Part shown: piece after piece, positions 33,904-43,106 of the stretch
How the letters are laid out: each line of letters opens with the position of its first letter
How positions within the stretch are numbered: the first letter of the stretch is position 1
NCBI GenBank assembly: GCA_947500295.1
Contig: CANMRM010000005.1
Location: 124,001-188,000 of the forward strand
Source: an uncultured Kordiimonas sp.
Lineage (GTDB): Bacteria > Pseudomonadota > Alphaproteobacteria > Sphingomonadales > Kordiimonadaceae
Length of the DNA: 64,000 bases
Direction of reading: 5' to 3'
The notes under the pieces: generated by a model
What the model was told of the DNA's origin: nothing
Database searches by the model: none
The model's input: only the letters and a program-made list of their open reading frames with translations
Translations under genes and position numbers: made by a program

Positions 33904-35703
33904 ATGACCACAAACGCAACTCATATCAACGCACTGCGCACCGAACTGAAGGCCAGAGGCCTCGAGGGTTTTATTGTGCCATTGACCGATGAGCACATGA
34001 GCGAATATGTCGGCAGCTATGCGGAGCGGCTCGCCTGGCTCACCGGGTTTGAAGGCAGCGCCGGCAACGCGGCTGTGCTCCAGGAAAAAGCAGCGATTTT
34101 TGTCGATGGACGCTACACCTTGCAGGTGAAAGACCAGGTTGACGAAACCCTGTTTGAGCAGCATCACTTCCAGGAGTATCCACTGCTCAAATGGGTCGCT
34201 GACAATTCAGCCAAAGGTGCCAAAATTGGCTATGACCCTGAGCTCGCAACCGTTGCATGGGTGCAAACTGCAACGGCCGCGCTTGGAAAAGTTGGCGCAT
34301 CCCTTGTCGCAGTTGACGAGAACCCGATTGATGCCGTCTGGGCCGCCCGCCCGCCAGAACCCCTGAATGCCGTTTCTTTACATGACGACCGGTACGCCGG
34401 GCGAAGCGCTGCACAAAAGCGGGCTGACGTGGCCGAACAGCTCAGGCAGGAAGGCGCTGACGCCGCTGTGGTCGCGATGCTGGACAGTGTTGCATGGGCC
34501 TTCAACATCCGTTCCAAGGACGTCAAAAACACACCCGTTGCCCATGCCTTTGCCGTGCTCCGTTCTGACGAGAGCGCAACGCTCTTCATCAATCCAGAAA
34601 AGGTGAGCGGCGACGTACGAACAGGCCTTGGCAACAAAGTGGCGATTGAGCCTCGCAGCAGGTTTTACGACCATCTTGCAAGCCTCGGCGCAGAGGGCAA
34701 AACCGTGCTGGTGGACCGCGACACCAACAACGCTAAAATTTTCAACGCGCTTGAGCGAGCAGGCGCGACCCTCATTGAAGGCCAAGACCCCTGCATTCTG
34801 CCAAAAGCGGTCAAAAATGAGGTCGAGCAGCAAGGCGCACGCGATGCCCACCTGCGGGACGGCGCTGCGATCACTGAATTTCTGCACTGGCTTTCAGTGG
34901 AGGCACCTAAAGGCACCGTGGACGAGTTGTCGGCTGTCGCTAAGCTCTGGTCCTTCCGGCAGAAACGCGACCTGCTGCGCGACAACAGCTTCGACACCAT
35001 CTCGGCGGCGGGGCCAAACGGCGCACACTGTCACTACCGGGTGGACGAAAGCACCAACCTGCCGCTGGAGCCCAATAGCCTCTATCTTGTCGACAGCGGC
35101 GGCCAGTATCTGGACGGTACAACCGACATCACGCGCACCATTGCGGTGGGTGAGCCCACCGAAGAAATGTGCGAGAATTTCACCCGCGTACTCAAAGGTC
35201 ACATTGCACTTGCAACAGCAAGGTTCCCCAAAGGCACACCCGGCATGGCGCTTGATGCTCTCGCGCGCCGACCACTGTGGGACGCAGGGCTCGACTATGA
35301 CCATGGCACGGGCCACGGCGTGGGCTCCTATATGGCCGTGCATGAAGGCCCGCAACGCATTGCCAAAGGCTCAAGCGACGTGCCACTGGAGCCTGGCATG
35401 ATCCTCTCGAACGAGCCCGGCTACTATAAAGCAGGCGAGTATGGCATCCGGATCGAAAACCTTGTGCTTGTCCGCGCGCTTGAAGGCGCTGACGCAGGAG
35501 AACCCGGCCGGGACATGCGGGGCTTCGAAACCCTGACATTTGCCCCCATCGACAGGAACCTTGTCGACACGTCACTGCTGAGTGATGCGGAACTTGCCTG
35601 GCTGAATGCCTATCACAAAGACGTATGGGAGAAGATCAGTCCACAGGTCGAAGGCGACGCGCTCGCCTGGCTTGAAGTGGCAACAGCACCCCTAAATACC
35701 TAG
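33904..35703 (+). CDS. Aminopeptidase P, three-domain M24B type
   Basis: A 599-residue enzyme with two creatinase-like N-terminal domains (residues ~1-310) and a C-terminal pita-bread domain. Metal ligands: VDSGGQYLDGTTDITRT (two Asp), HGTGHGVGSYMAVHEGP (His), SNEPGYYKAGEYGIRIEN (two Glu). Its length fits the eukaryote-like aminopeptidase P that removes an N-terminal residue before proline. No signal peptide, so it is cytoplasmic. The start at 33904 has GGAAGAG upstream. With oligopeptidase B it can finish degradation of imported peptides. Confidence 0.92.
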   Translation: MTTNATHINALRTELKARGLEGFIVPLTDEHMSEYVGSYAERLAWLTGFEGSAGNAAVLQEKAAIFVDGRYTLQVKDQVDETLFEQHHFQEYPLLKWVADNSAKGAKIGYDPELATVAWVQTATAALGKVGASLVAVDENPIDAVWAARPPEPLNAVSLHDDRYAGRSAAQKRADVAEQLRQEGADAAVVAMLDSVAWAFNIRSKDVKNTPVAHAFAVLRSDESATLFINPEKVSGDVRTGLGNKVAIEPRSRFYDHLASLGAEGKTVLVDRDTNNAKIFNALERAGATLIEGQDPCILPKAVKNEVEQQGARDAHLRDGAAITEFLHWLSVEAPKGTVDELSAVAKLWSFRQKRDLLRDNSFDTISAAGPNGAHCHYRVDESTNLPLEPNSLYLVDSGGQYLDGTTDITRTIAVGEPTEEMCENFTRVLKGHIALATARFPKGTPGMALDALARRPLWDAGLDYDHGTGHGVGSYMAVHEGPQRIAKGSSDVPLEPGMILSNEPGYYKAGEYGIRIENLVLVRALEGADAGEPGRDMRGFETLTFAPIDRNLVDTSLLSDAELAWLNAYHKDVWEKISPQVEGDALAWLEVATAPLNT

Positions 35704-35724
35704 GAGTGCTGTCGGTTTTTCGCG

Positions 35725-36918
35725 TCAGTCCCTCACGCGGATCATCAAGCCAGGTTCAGGCGGCCTGACCGCATGCTGCACGCCTTCAAAACTGAAGGGA
35801 ATGCTCTTGCTGGTAAATGCATCCGGTGCGGCATTGACCTGAAAATGCAGATGTACTTCAGGGCTGTCGCCGGTGTCGCCAACGGCAGCGATCTGCTGTC
35901 CAGATTCTACGACATCTCCAGCCTGGACAAGAATACTGCCGCTTTTCAAGTGGCCATAGGAGCTATATTCTGCATAACCATCCACTTCATGCCGGATGGT
36001 GACGAGGTTGCCACCCGCGGCGCGGCGGGCATTCTCTTGAAACGCCTGCATCATCATGTCCTGTAATCGTCTGCCGCGGTCCTTCGGGCTCTCCCCTTCC
36101 CTCGGTAGAAAAGCAGATCGATCCTGAACGGCGGTGCTTTCAACATGCACAACCACGCCGGCGGCGGCAGCAAATACCGGTTGGCCGTACCCCGGGTAGT
36201 TGTTTGTGTCAACACGATCACCCACTACGGCTCGGCCTTCTCGGTCCAGCTTGAAAAAATCCACCGCGAATTCTGTTGCCGCATTCAGGCGATGATGGCT
36301 TTCCACGCCCGGCAAGGCGCGCATGAACCAGGTGCCTTTCACGGGCGAACGGTAGCGGATAGTCGTTGGCGCCTCCACAACAGGCACATCAAGCGATGCG
36401 GTCTGCCGGCCACCGCGCTCTGCCAGCGCCTCAACGGTTATGCGCACTGCATCCGGTGCAAAACCGACGCTGAAATGATGACCGGAACTGACCAGCCCCT
36501 CACCTGCAGCAATGGCGGGGCCCGTCGCCAGAGTAGTCTCCTCTTCAAAAAAGTCAGCTACGCCACCTGTCGCCAACAACTGAAACGCATTGAAGATGGG
36601 CAGGGGATTACCCGCGAGCTGCCGGGTATCGGAAACCAGTGTGGCCACAGGTACATAACTTGAGAGCTGAACCTCTCCTGCAGCCAGCAAGTCAATCCGC
36701 AACGTCTCAACCGTCAGCACTCGATCACCGGTGTTTTTGACACCAACATTATGGAGCACCAAATCCTGGTACCGGAATCGCCGATTGGTTGGATTCAAAT
36801 AGATACCGTCCCGCTCGCTTGAGACAATCATAAGGTCTTCAGCGGCACCCGCATGTGTGCCGGCAATAACCAACATGGCAGCGATGAACCCGCCAGCAAA
36901 CCCATGTAAAATCCTCAT
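35725..36918 (-). CDS. Exported M23 family metallopeptidase
   Basis: A 397-residue protein with a signal peptide (GFAGGFIAAMLVIAGTHAGA). The N-terminal half is beta-rich, with no named domain. The C-terminal LytM/M23 part has HHRLNAATEFAVDFF (zinc His and Asp), YSSYGHLKSGSIL and VHLHFQVNA (HxH). Such enzymes cut peptide cross-links of peptidoglycan or glycine-rich peptides. The start at 36918 has GAGGA upstream. It lies after the membrane AraC regulator gene on the same strand with a 100-base gap and may be controlled by it. Confidence 0.85.
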   Translation of the reverse strand: MRILHGFAGGFIAAMLVIAGTHAGAAEDLMIVSSERDGIYLNPTNRRFRYQDLVLHNVGVKNTGDRVLTVETLRIDLLAAGEVQLSSYVPVATLVSDTRQLAGNPLPIFNAFQLLATGGVADFFEEETTLATGPAIAAGEGLVSSGHHFSVGFAPDAVRITVEALAERGGRQTASLDVPVVEAPTTIRYRSPVKGTWFMRALPGVESHHRLNAATEFAVDFFKLDREGRAVVGDRVDTNNYPGYGQPVFAAAAGVVVHVESTAVQDRSAFLPREGESPKDRGRRLQDMMMQAFQENARRAAGGNLVTIRHEVDGYAEYSSYGHLKSGSILVQAGDVVESGQQIAAVGDTGDSPEVHLHFQVNAAPDAFTSKSIPFSFEGVQHAVRPPEPGLMIRVRD

Positions 36919-37019
36919 TTCTCTATCCTCATTTTTGGTTGTTCTGTGGCGTGAGGATACTGCTGCAAACACACAGCGTGCGACCGGATGCGTGTTTCCG
37001 AACCTTCCAGTGACCCGGA

Positions 37020-38123
37020 TTACGGCTTGTGCCGGGTACGGAATTCGCTCGGTGTTTGACCAACTTGACGCTTGAAGGCCTGATTGAAAACCGATTTGGA
37101 ATTGAAGCCACAGTCATGGGCAACATCAATGATACGAGTGTCGTTGTCATCCATCAGTATCTGCTCGGCCGCCCTGATACGGTAACTGTTGATGTAATCA
37201 AAGAAGTTCCTGCGGGCCTCGGCATTGATTGTTTCTGACAGCTCGCGCGGTGTTAGCGCTACCCGGCTTGCAAGGGATTTAAGTGTAAGATCGCTCTCAA
37301 GATAAGGATGGTCGGCCTGCATAACCTGTTCTAGTTTCTCGAACATCAGCGAACGCTCGGTTTGGGACAAGGCCGGTGCCTTATAGTCTTTTTGCAAAAC
37401 GATTGGTTCGTCCGGCGCAGACTGTGTTTCGAAGTAATCGGCAATTGCAGCCAGCGCCATCACGTTTACCATCAGGAAGTGGATCACATTCATGGCGTCA
37501 AGCACTTGAAGGGAGAAAGGAACGGGGCCTCCAGTTGCCTGCACCAGCACGTAAAAGAAATGCACAATGAAAACGCCAACCCAGATGAAAAGAATTCGCT
37601 TGAGCCAACGCATTTCCCGTTTTTCAACAGACGAAAACCAGTCCTTCAAGGCGACGCCATACTGGTTCATCAGCCTGAGCGCAGCGAGCAGGTAAGCGAG
37701 CTGGGTCAAGTCTCCCGAAAGCGGGATAAGAATGCGATTGGGGACGGTTCTTAACCATCCATCCGCGAGCAACGTCTGTTTCTCGGCCGTTCCCAAGACA
37801 AAATAATTACTCGTGTAATAGAGCAGCACCAGCAGGAAGGGCAGCAAATGTAGAGCATCCTGCGGTTTGAGTGAAAAATCCCTATCCGTTTTCGCCCGAA
37901 CGAAGAGAAACAGAAGTGGTGTCATCAACCATTGAAACGGCGACAAAACGAAGCCAAATTCAGGCGCCGACGTCAAACCTCCCAACATTTGGTAGACTTG
38001 ATCTGCTTTGATGGTCGCCATCACCAGCAAGGCCGCCGCGAGCAGGCGAATAGAGGCGGACTGACGAAAACGCGGCGTCATAAAATAGAGGGCAAACAGT
38101 GAGGCCTGCACCATCGTGATCAC
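37020..38123 (-). CDS. Membrane-embedded AraC family transcriptional regulator
   Basis: A 367-residue protein. The N-terminal ~240 residues hold about seven membrane segments (SIRLLAAALLVMATI, FQWLMTPLLFLFV, LHLLPFLLVLLYYTSNYFV, FIWVGVFIVHFFYVLV). The C-terminal ~100 residues are an AraC double helix-turn-helix: LTLKSLASRVALTPRELSETIN and IIDVAHDCGFNSKSVFNQAFKR. The class is known from other bacteria as membrane-anchored AraC regulators; the signal is unknown. The start is GTG (an in-frame stop lies just upstream). It precedes the M23 peptidase on the same strand. Confidence 0.87.
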   Translation of the reverse strand: MITMVQASLFALYFMTPRFRQSASIRLLAAALLVMATIKADQVYQMLGGLTSAPEFGFVLSPFQWLMTPLLFLFVRAKTDRDFSLKPQDALHLLPFLLVLLYYTSNYFVLGTAEKQTLLADGWLRTVPNRILIPLSGDLTQLAYLLAALRLMNQYGVALKDWFSSVEKREMRWLKRILFIWVGVFIVHFFYVLVQATGGPVPFSLQVLDAMNVIHFLMVNVMALAAIADYFETQSAPDEPIVLQKDYKAPALSQTERSLMFEKLEQVMQADHPYLESDLTLKSLASRVALTPRELSETINAEARRNFFDYINSYRIRAAEQILMDDNDTRIIDVAHDCGFNSKSVFNQAFKRQVGQTPSEFRTRHKP

Positions 38124-38206
38124 AGCTATCAGCTGCCGGAGTGGAATAGCGAAATCGATCCCGCTTTCCCTTCTAATCTGAATTGGTTGGCATCGCGCTA
38201 CCAGCC

Positions 38207-38629
38207 TTAGCTCACAATTTCGAACTCTGTGGTAATGTCAGCAAGCGCGGCAAGTTGAGCAGAGGCCGAGCAATATTTATCCATCGATAACTGGATAGCA
38301 CGTTCCACATGCTTGGGGTCGATATTGCTGCCCTTCACGAAGAACTTGGCGTGGATCTTGTTGAAATAGCGCGGATGCTCATCCACGCGTTCACCTTCAA
38401 GTTCAGCCCAGCAACTGACCACATCCTGCCGGGCCTTTTTCAGGATCATCACTACGTCTATGCTCGCACAGCCACCCATGCCCAGAAGCAGCATTTCCAT
38501 TGGGCGAATGCCTTTGTCGTTTCCGCCGCTTTCAATCCCGGCGTCCATCACCACCGAGTGGCCTGTCGGACTTTCGCCGATGAAGGTCATGTCGCCTGCC
38601 CATTTCACGATCGCTTTTTTGTCACTCAT
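38207..38629 (-). CDS. OsmC/YhfA family protein
   Basis: A 140-residue OsmC-fold protein. The two redox Cys are in LLLGMGGCASIDVV and SMDKYCSASAQ, the pattern of the YhfA subgroup. OsmC proteins reduce organic hydroperoxides; YhfA members are less studied. The start has AGAGAGGA upstream. It appears monocistronic. Confidence 0.9.
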   Translation of the reverse strand: MSDKKAIVKWAGDMTFIGESPTGHSVVMDAGIESGGNDKGIRPMEMLLLGMGGCASIDVVMILKKARQDVVSCWAELEGERVDEHPRYFNKIHAKFFVKGSNIDPKHVERAIQLSMDKYCSASAQLAALADITTEFEIVS

Positions 38630-38886
38630 GCCGTGGTCCTCTCTATTGCCGGAAAGCGAGTATTGTGGACGCTTTCACCTGTAACCTTCCGTTTACCGCG
38701 CATCATACACTATCCGCCGCAAGGCCATTCTTCTCACGATCAGTAACGGTTAGCACAAAGTGACGCAAGGCTTGGTAGTGGCCCGGCACGACAGCAGCAA
38801 AAGACGGCGGCGAAACGCTTCCTCCCCAATGATAAGATTTCTGCCCGCGCGTCCTGAACGGGACGACGCGGCGCAAGATTTCGCCG

Positions 38887-39552
38887 CTATACTGCGGACT
38901 GTATATCTATCGGAAAATTCGCACCCACTTCGCCAGCATGCCACTGCGGATATTTTTTCATCACGCACTGGAACAAGTCAGACGTTGCGTGATCATCCAA
39001 CCAGCGCATCAGGGCACTGAATCGTGCTTTCCGCATGAATGTGCCGGCAGCATTCGAGAACTGGCGCACAAAGGGAAAGATCGCAATGTCTGCCAGCGAG
39101 CACGATGCGCCCATCAGGTTGGCGTTATTTCGCAGCCGGTCGTCCAGTGCCAGCAAAAAAGGCTCCGCCGCTGTCCGGTGCTCAATAGGATCCACACCCT
39201 CATAGCGGGTTGCATATTTAAAACGATCGAGATGGTGTTTGAACGGGCCGTCATTGTCCGCGATTAACGCTTTTGTTTCCCCTGCGTCATTTGGCTGAAG
39301 CCAACCCCCGGGGTCGTTTTGCGCCAGCGCCCAGTGCATTACGTCAAGGCTCTCGTCGAGGACCTGACCATCAGGCAAAACCAAAACAGGCACGGTCCCT
39401 TTTGGTGAGGCTTCAAGCATCGCTGGCGGCTTATCCCTCAGCACAACTTCCCTGAGCTCCACATCAATGCCAGCAACTGCAACGGCCATGCGGGCACGCA
39501 TGGCATAGGGACAGCGGCGAAAGCTATAGAGTATGGGGCGCTGGTCGCTCAT
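38887..39552 (-). CDS. Glutathione S-transferase-like protein
   Basis: A 221-residue GST-fold protein. The thioredoxin-like N-terminal domain starts [18 protein letters not shown] with a CPYA motif in the place of the catalytic residue, and [16 protein letters not shown] holds the cis-Pro and glutathione contacts. The all-alpha C-terminal domain follows from residue ~90. The start overlaps the trhO stop by 4 bases (ATGA), so it is translated from the same message. The substrate is unknown; redox repair is likely. Confidence 0.85.
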   Translation of the reverse strand: MSDQRPILYSFRRCPYAMRARMAVAVAGIDVELREVVLRDKPPAMLEASPKGTVPVLVLPDGQVLDESLDVMHWALAQNDPGGWLQPNDAGETKALIADNDGPFKHHLDRFKYATRYEGVDPIEHRTAAEPFLLALDDRLRNNANLMGASCSLADIAIFPFVRQFSNAAGTFMRKARFSALMRWLDDHATSDLFQCVMKKYPQWHAGEVGANFPIDIQSAV

Positions 39553-40547
39553 CCCTCGCCTTCTACCGCCGGGTTCTCGCCTTTTTCGTCCAGTCCGGCC
39601 CTTGGTGGCACGCTAACGCCCAGATGCAGTTCGCCGCGCTCCCGTGCAAGCGCAATCTGCTTTTGCCGTTCAGCAAAGCGCGCTTTCTGCTCTTCACTTG
39701 TTTCGTCGTAACAATGCGGGCAGCTGACACCTTTCAGAAAATGATCTGAAGCCTTGTCGTCGTCGCTGATGGGGCGGCGGCAGGCATGGCACATGTCATA
39801 GGGGCCTGGCACCAGGCCGTGCCCCACAGAAACCCGATCATCAAAGACGAAGCACTCCCCGTGCCACAGGCTTTCATCTTTCGGCATTTCTTCCAGATAT
39901 TTCAGGATGCCGCCTTCCAGATGGTAAACCTCGTCGTATCCCTGCTCTTTCATGAAAGCCGTAGATTTTTCGCAGCGAATTCCACCGGTGCAAAACATAG
40001 CCACTTTTTTGGGCTTCCTGAGGTCCCTTTCATGGTCTTTTGCCCAAGTGGGAAACTCCCGGAAAGATTTGGTCTTTGGGTCGACCGCGCCCTCAAAAGT
40101 TCCGATCGCCACCTCATAGTCGTTGCGCGTATCAACAACAACGACATCAGGGTCGGAAATCAACGCGTTCCAGTCCTTTGGCTTGACGTAGGTGCCGACA
40201 ACCTGATTGGGGTTGATGCCCGGCACACCCATGGTCACAATCTCTTTTTTCAGGCGCACCTTCATGCGCGGGAACGGCGGTTCGGTCGCCCGGCTTTCCT
40301 TATGCACAAGGCCGTCAAAAGCCGGGATGTCGGTCAGATAGTCGAGTACACGGCGAATGCCCTCTTCCGGTCCGGCGATTGTGCCATTGATTCCTTCGTC
40401 CGCGAGCAACAAGGTGCCCTTGACGGCATTTTCATCGCAGACGGCACGAATGGGTGCCTGCAGGTCGGCAAAGTCAGGCAACGCAACAAACTTGTAGAGC
40501 GCTGCAACAAGATATTCCCGAACGTCTTCAGTCATGGTGGTATTCAC
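39549..40547 (-). CDS. trhO: tRNA uridine(34) hydroxylase TrhO (rhodanese-family)
   Basis: A 332-residue protein matching the YceA/TrhO family. An acylphosphatase-like N-terminal domain ([14 protein letters not shown]) precedes a rhodanese domain with the active-site loop [11 protein letters not shown], and a C-terminal zinc-like Cys region (CHACRRPI and CPHCYDE). TrhO makes 5-hydroxyuridine at tRNA position 34, using prephenate-independent oxygen chemistry. The start is taken as GTG with AAAGA upstream; an ATG four codons later is an alternative. It is the first gene of a two-gene unit with the GST. Confidence 0.92.
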   Translation of the reverse strand: MNTTMTEDVREYLVAALYKFVALPDFADLQAPIRAVCDENAVKGTLLLADEGINGTIAGPEEGIRRVLDYLTDIPAFDGLVHKESRATEPPFPRMKVRLKKEIVTMGVPGINPNQVVGTYVKPKDWNALISDPDVVVVDTRNDYEVAIGTFEGAVDPKTKSFREFPTWAKDHERDLRKPKKVAMFCTGGIRCEKSTAFMKEQGYDEVYHLEGGILKYLEEMPKDESLWHGECFVFDDRVSVGHGLVPGPYDMCHACRRPISDDDKASDHFLKGVSCPHCYDETSEEQKARFAERQKQIALARERGELHLGVSVPPRAGLDEKGENPAVEGEG

Positions 40548-40724
40548 TCTTTACGGTCACACTTTGGTTCATTCCTCGCGCGCGTTATAGCGGGGCGGGG
40601 CGTCCTTGTAAAATACACGCATGTCCACATTGACCGCCCTGGTATACATGCCGCCATATAAAGGTCAGATGCCTGCAGTTGAAACGCACTCTCAATTGCA
40701 ACAAAAAGTCTGATTTCTTTCTAT

Positions 40725-40752
40725 TTTACAATGACTTAAAAGCATGTATACT
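40725..40752 (+). promoter_or_regulatory. Probable sigma-70 promoter of bfr
   Basis: TTTACA (40725-40730) and TATACT (40747-40752) are separated by 16 bases and lie 78 bases before the bfr start. This is a good housekeeping-type match, though not experimentally supported. Confidence 0.55.
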
Positions 40753-40829
40753 GCACGAAATTTCGACGTTGGGCCGCACGATTCCAGCGTAGCACCTCCC
40801 CATTCCCGTGCACCGGAAAGGACAAAGTC

Positions 40830-41309
40830 ATGAAAGGCGACAAAAAGGTAATTCAGCACCTCAATGTGATTCTGAAAAACGAACTGACAGCCATCAATCA
40901 GTATTTCCTGCATTCCCGCATGCTGAAGGACTGGGGTATGAACCGGCTGGGCGATCAGGAGTATGAAGAGTCCATCGATGAGATGAAACACGCGGACAAG
41001 CTGATCGAGCGTATTCTGTTTCTGGAGGGGCTGCCCAACCTGCAGGACCTTGGCAAGTTGATGATCGGCGAAGACGTCGAGGAAATTCTCAATTGCGACC
41101 TGAAAATGGAGCATGACAATCACGGTGACCTGAAAGACGCCATCGCTTATTGCGAAACAGTTCAGGACTATGGTTCAAGGTCGCTTTTAACAGAGATACT
41201 GGAAAGCGAGGAAGAGCATGTGGACTGGCTGGAAACACAGCTTTCGCTCCTCGGAAAAATGGGCAAGCAGAATTATGTGCAGTTCCAGTCATCCCCCGAA
41301 GAGGGTTGA
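40830..41309 (+). CDS. bfr: Bacterioferritin
   Basis: A 159-residue haem-containing ferritin. Position by position it keeps the ferroxidase ligands Glu18, Glu51, His54, Glu94, Glu127 and His130, and the haem ligand Met52. Twenty-four subunits form a shell that oxidises Fe(II) and stores iron as a mineral. The start follows a GGAAAGGA site. The gene is followed by a strong terminator and by bfd in the opposite orientation, whose product reduces the core to release iron. Confidence 0.97.
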   Translation: MKGDKKVIQHLNVILKNELTAINQYFLHSRMLKDWGMNRLGDQEYEESIDEMKHADKLIERILFLEGLPNLQDLGKLMIGEDVEEILNCDLKMEHDNHGDLKDAIAYCETVQDYGSRSLLTEILESEEEHVDWLETQLSLLGKMGKQNYVQFQSSPEEG

Positions 41310-41350
41310 CGCCAGGAGATATCTGCCTTTGTTGGCCACTTAACGAAGAA

Positions 41351-41376
41351 AGCCGCCTGACCAGGCGGCTTTTTTA
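41351..41376 (+). terminator. Intrinsic terminator of bfr
   Basis: AGCCGCCTG and CAGGCGGCT form a perfect 9-bp stem with a 2-base loop gap, followed by TTTTTA. It lies between the convergent genes bfr and bfd and may serve both. Confidence 0.92.
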
Positions 41377-41400
41377 TTCGAGCAAGAGTGCGAAAAACGG

Positions 41401-41592
41401 TTATTCGGCCGCGAGCACTTTCTGGAATGGTAGTTCGGCGGTTACAATATCGTTTGCGCAATCGGCGCATGCGCCGCAGCAAAACCCGTTACCGAGCGAC
41501 AGATAAGCCTCTTCCGCCGTCTTCACGCCATTTTCGCGCACAGCGGACTTTATCTCTTTATCGGTATAGCCATTACACAGGCAAACATACAT
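41401..41592 (-). CDS. bfd: Bacterioferritin-associated ferredoxin
   Basis: A 63-residue [2Fe-2S] protein. The cluster ligands are CLC near the N terminus (Cys4, Cys6) and the pair in FCCGACADC. Bfd docks on bacterioferritin and passes electrons to its haem to mobilise stored iron. The protein ends shortly after the last Cys helix, the usual length. A Fur-like palindrome lies 25 bases upstream of the start (41617-41631), in keeping with iron-starvation induction. Confidence 0.95.
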   Translation of the reverse strand: MYVCLCNGYTDKEIKSAVRENGVKTAEEAYLSLGNGFCCGACADCANDIVTAELPFQKVLAAE

Positions 41593-41616
41593 GGGTGCTA
41601 CTCACCAAACTAATAT

Positions 41617-41631
41617 TGCGAACCGTTCTCA
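41617..41631 (-). promoter_or_regulatory. Fur-like operator upstream of bfd
   Basis: On the reverse strand TGAGAAC-G-GTTCGCA is a 7-1-7 inverted repeat with one mismatch. It follows the geometry of the Fur box (TGATAAT-N-ATTATCA), with 5 of 7 matching bases in the left arm. The assignment is inferred from spacing and from the iron-linked gene. Confidence 0.45.
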
Positions 41632-41845
41632 GTATTAATAGGGGTATAAAATCAGGAAATCAAGGGGGTAAATGCGACTTATTCGCAACAATTCCGCAAT
41701 AAAATCTTCCTTTTGCCCCCTTTCGGCGTGCGACTGGACATCAAAATGTCAAATTCTGTCACTAAATCTTAAGAACAAAGACGCCGTATTCAACCGGCGC
41801 GTGTACCCTTGCGACGAGGGAAAAAGAGATTGGCAGGAGAGGATC

Positions 41846-43066
41846 ATGCCGTTTGAAATTGCCCGCTTCGAACCAAGGCGCATTGCCTTGTTTTCAGGCA
41901 ACTACAATTACGTGATGGATGGGCCGGTACGCGCGCTCAACAAGCTTGTCGCCAATCTTGAAGAGCGGGGCATTGAAGTTCTGGTTTTTGCGCCGACCGC
42001 AAAAAAAGCAGCTTTTCAGCACGCCGGAAAACTGATCTCTGTGCCGTCGATCGCCCTGCCGGGCCGCGGTGAATACCGGGTGGCCCTGGGCATGCCGAAA
42101 TCAGTGCGCAGGAAGCTCGAGGCGTTTAACCCGGACTTGATCCATCTTGCGGCACCAGACTGGCTTGGCCATGCCGCGCTTGGGTGGGCGGAAGCGCACA
42201 ATGTCCCAGCCGTTTCCTCGTTTCACACTCGGTTCGATACCTATCCTCGCTACTATCACATGGCCTGGCTTGAAAAACATGTCACGGCCTTCATGCGGCG
42301 TTTTTATCACCGCTGCGAACAGATTTATGTTCCCTCTCCCTGCATGGCGCAGGTACTGGCGGAGCAGGATATGTCGCCCAATATCGGTATATGGAGCCGT
42401 GGCGTAGACCAGTCGCTCTTTCGCCCTGACCAGCGTTCAATGAGCTGGCGGCGTGCCAGCGGCATCGAGGACACCGAGATTGTGGTCGCTTTTGTTGGCC
42501 GCCTTGTTCTGGAAAAAGGCCTGGGCGTTTTTGCCGACACTCTGGACCTGCTTAAGGAGCGGGGCTTGCAGGTGCGGGCGTTGATCGTCGGGGACGGCCC
42601 GGAGCGTGAACGCTTCGGAGAACGACTGCCGGACGCGGTATTCACGGGGTACCTTAACGGAGAAGGTCTGGCGCGGGCCTACGCATCCGCGGATATTTTC
42701 TTTAACGCCAGCGTGACAGAAACCTTTGGCAACGTAACACTGGAAGCCATGGCGTGTGGACTGCCTCTCGTATGTGCCGACGCAACCGGCAGCCGCAGCC
42801 TGGTCGACCACGGTCAAAATGGCTACCTCGCCGAAACAGTCTCGGCAGAAGCATTCGCGAGCGCCCTTCAGGCCATCATTCTCGACGATGACCTGAAAGC
42901 TGCAATGGCGGCAAACAGCCTTGAAAAAAGTAGAGACTATTCCTGGAGCGCCGTTCTCGGCCGCCTTTACGACCAGTACTGCGATGTGCTAGCAGGCTTT
43001 GCAACGGATGCGCAGCGTTGCAAGCGCAAATCCAAATCCCTACCCAGTGTGACAGCTGCAGAATAA
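41846..43066 (+). CDS. GT4-family glycosyltransferase (mannosyltransferase-like)
   Basis: A 406-residue GT-B enzyme. The N-terminal acceptor domain begins RIALFSGNYNYVMDGPVRALNKL, with SSFHTRFDTYPRYY as the acceptor loop. The C-terminal donor domain has FVGRLVLEKGLGVFADTL, IVGDGPERERF, and the ribose/phosphate-binding Glu pair in FNASVTETFGNVTLEAMACGLPLV. It resembles diglucosyl/mannosyl transferases acting on phosphatidylinositol or sulfolipid-type acceptors (MgtA, SqdX). The start at 41846 has GGAGAGGA upstream. The next gene codes for a membrane protein 40 bases on, perhaps acting on the same glycolipid. Confidence 0.88.
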   Translation: MPFEIARFEPRRIALFSGNYNYVMDGPVRALNKLVANLEERGIEVLVFAPTAKKAAFQHAGKLISVPSIALPGRGEYRVALGMPKSVRRKLEAFNPDLIHLAAPDWLGHAALGWAEAHNVPAVSSFHTRFDTYPRYYHMAWLEKHVTAFMRRFYHRCEQIYVPSPCMAQVLAEQDMSPNIGIWSRGVDQSLFRPDQRSMSWRRASGIEDTEIVVAFVGRLVLEKGLGVFADTLDLLKERGLQVRALIVGDGPERERFGERLPDAVFTGYLNGEGLARAYASADIFFNASVTETFGNVTLEAMACGLPLVCADATGSRSLVDHGQNGYLAETVSAEAFASALQAIILDDDLKAAMAANSLEKSRDYSWSAVLGRLYDQYCDVLAGFATDAQRCKRKSKSLPSVTAAE

Positions 43067-43106
43067 CAGCTTCTGCAGCACACAAAACAGATTGCCGCCG
43101 CCTGCG

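Noticed and set aside
38868-38887. GCGGCG/CGCCGC hairpin at the end of the GST gene
   Set aside because: It overlaps the stop codon and has no T run after it; probably a chance GC-rich repeat.
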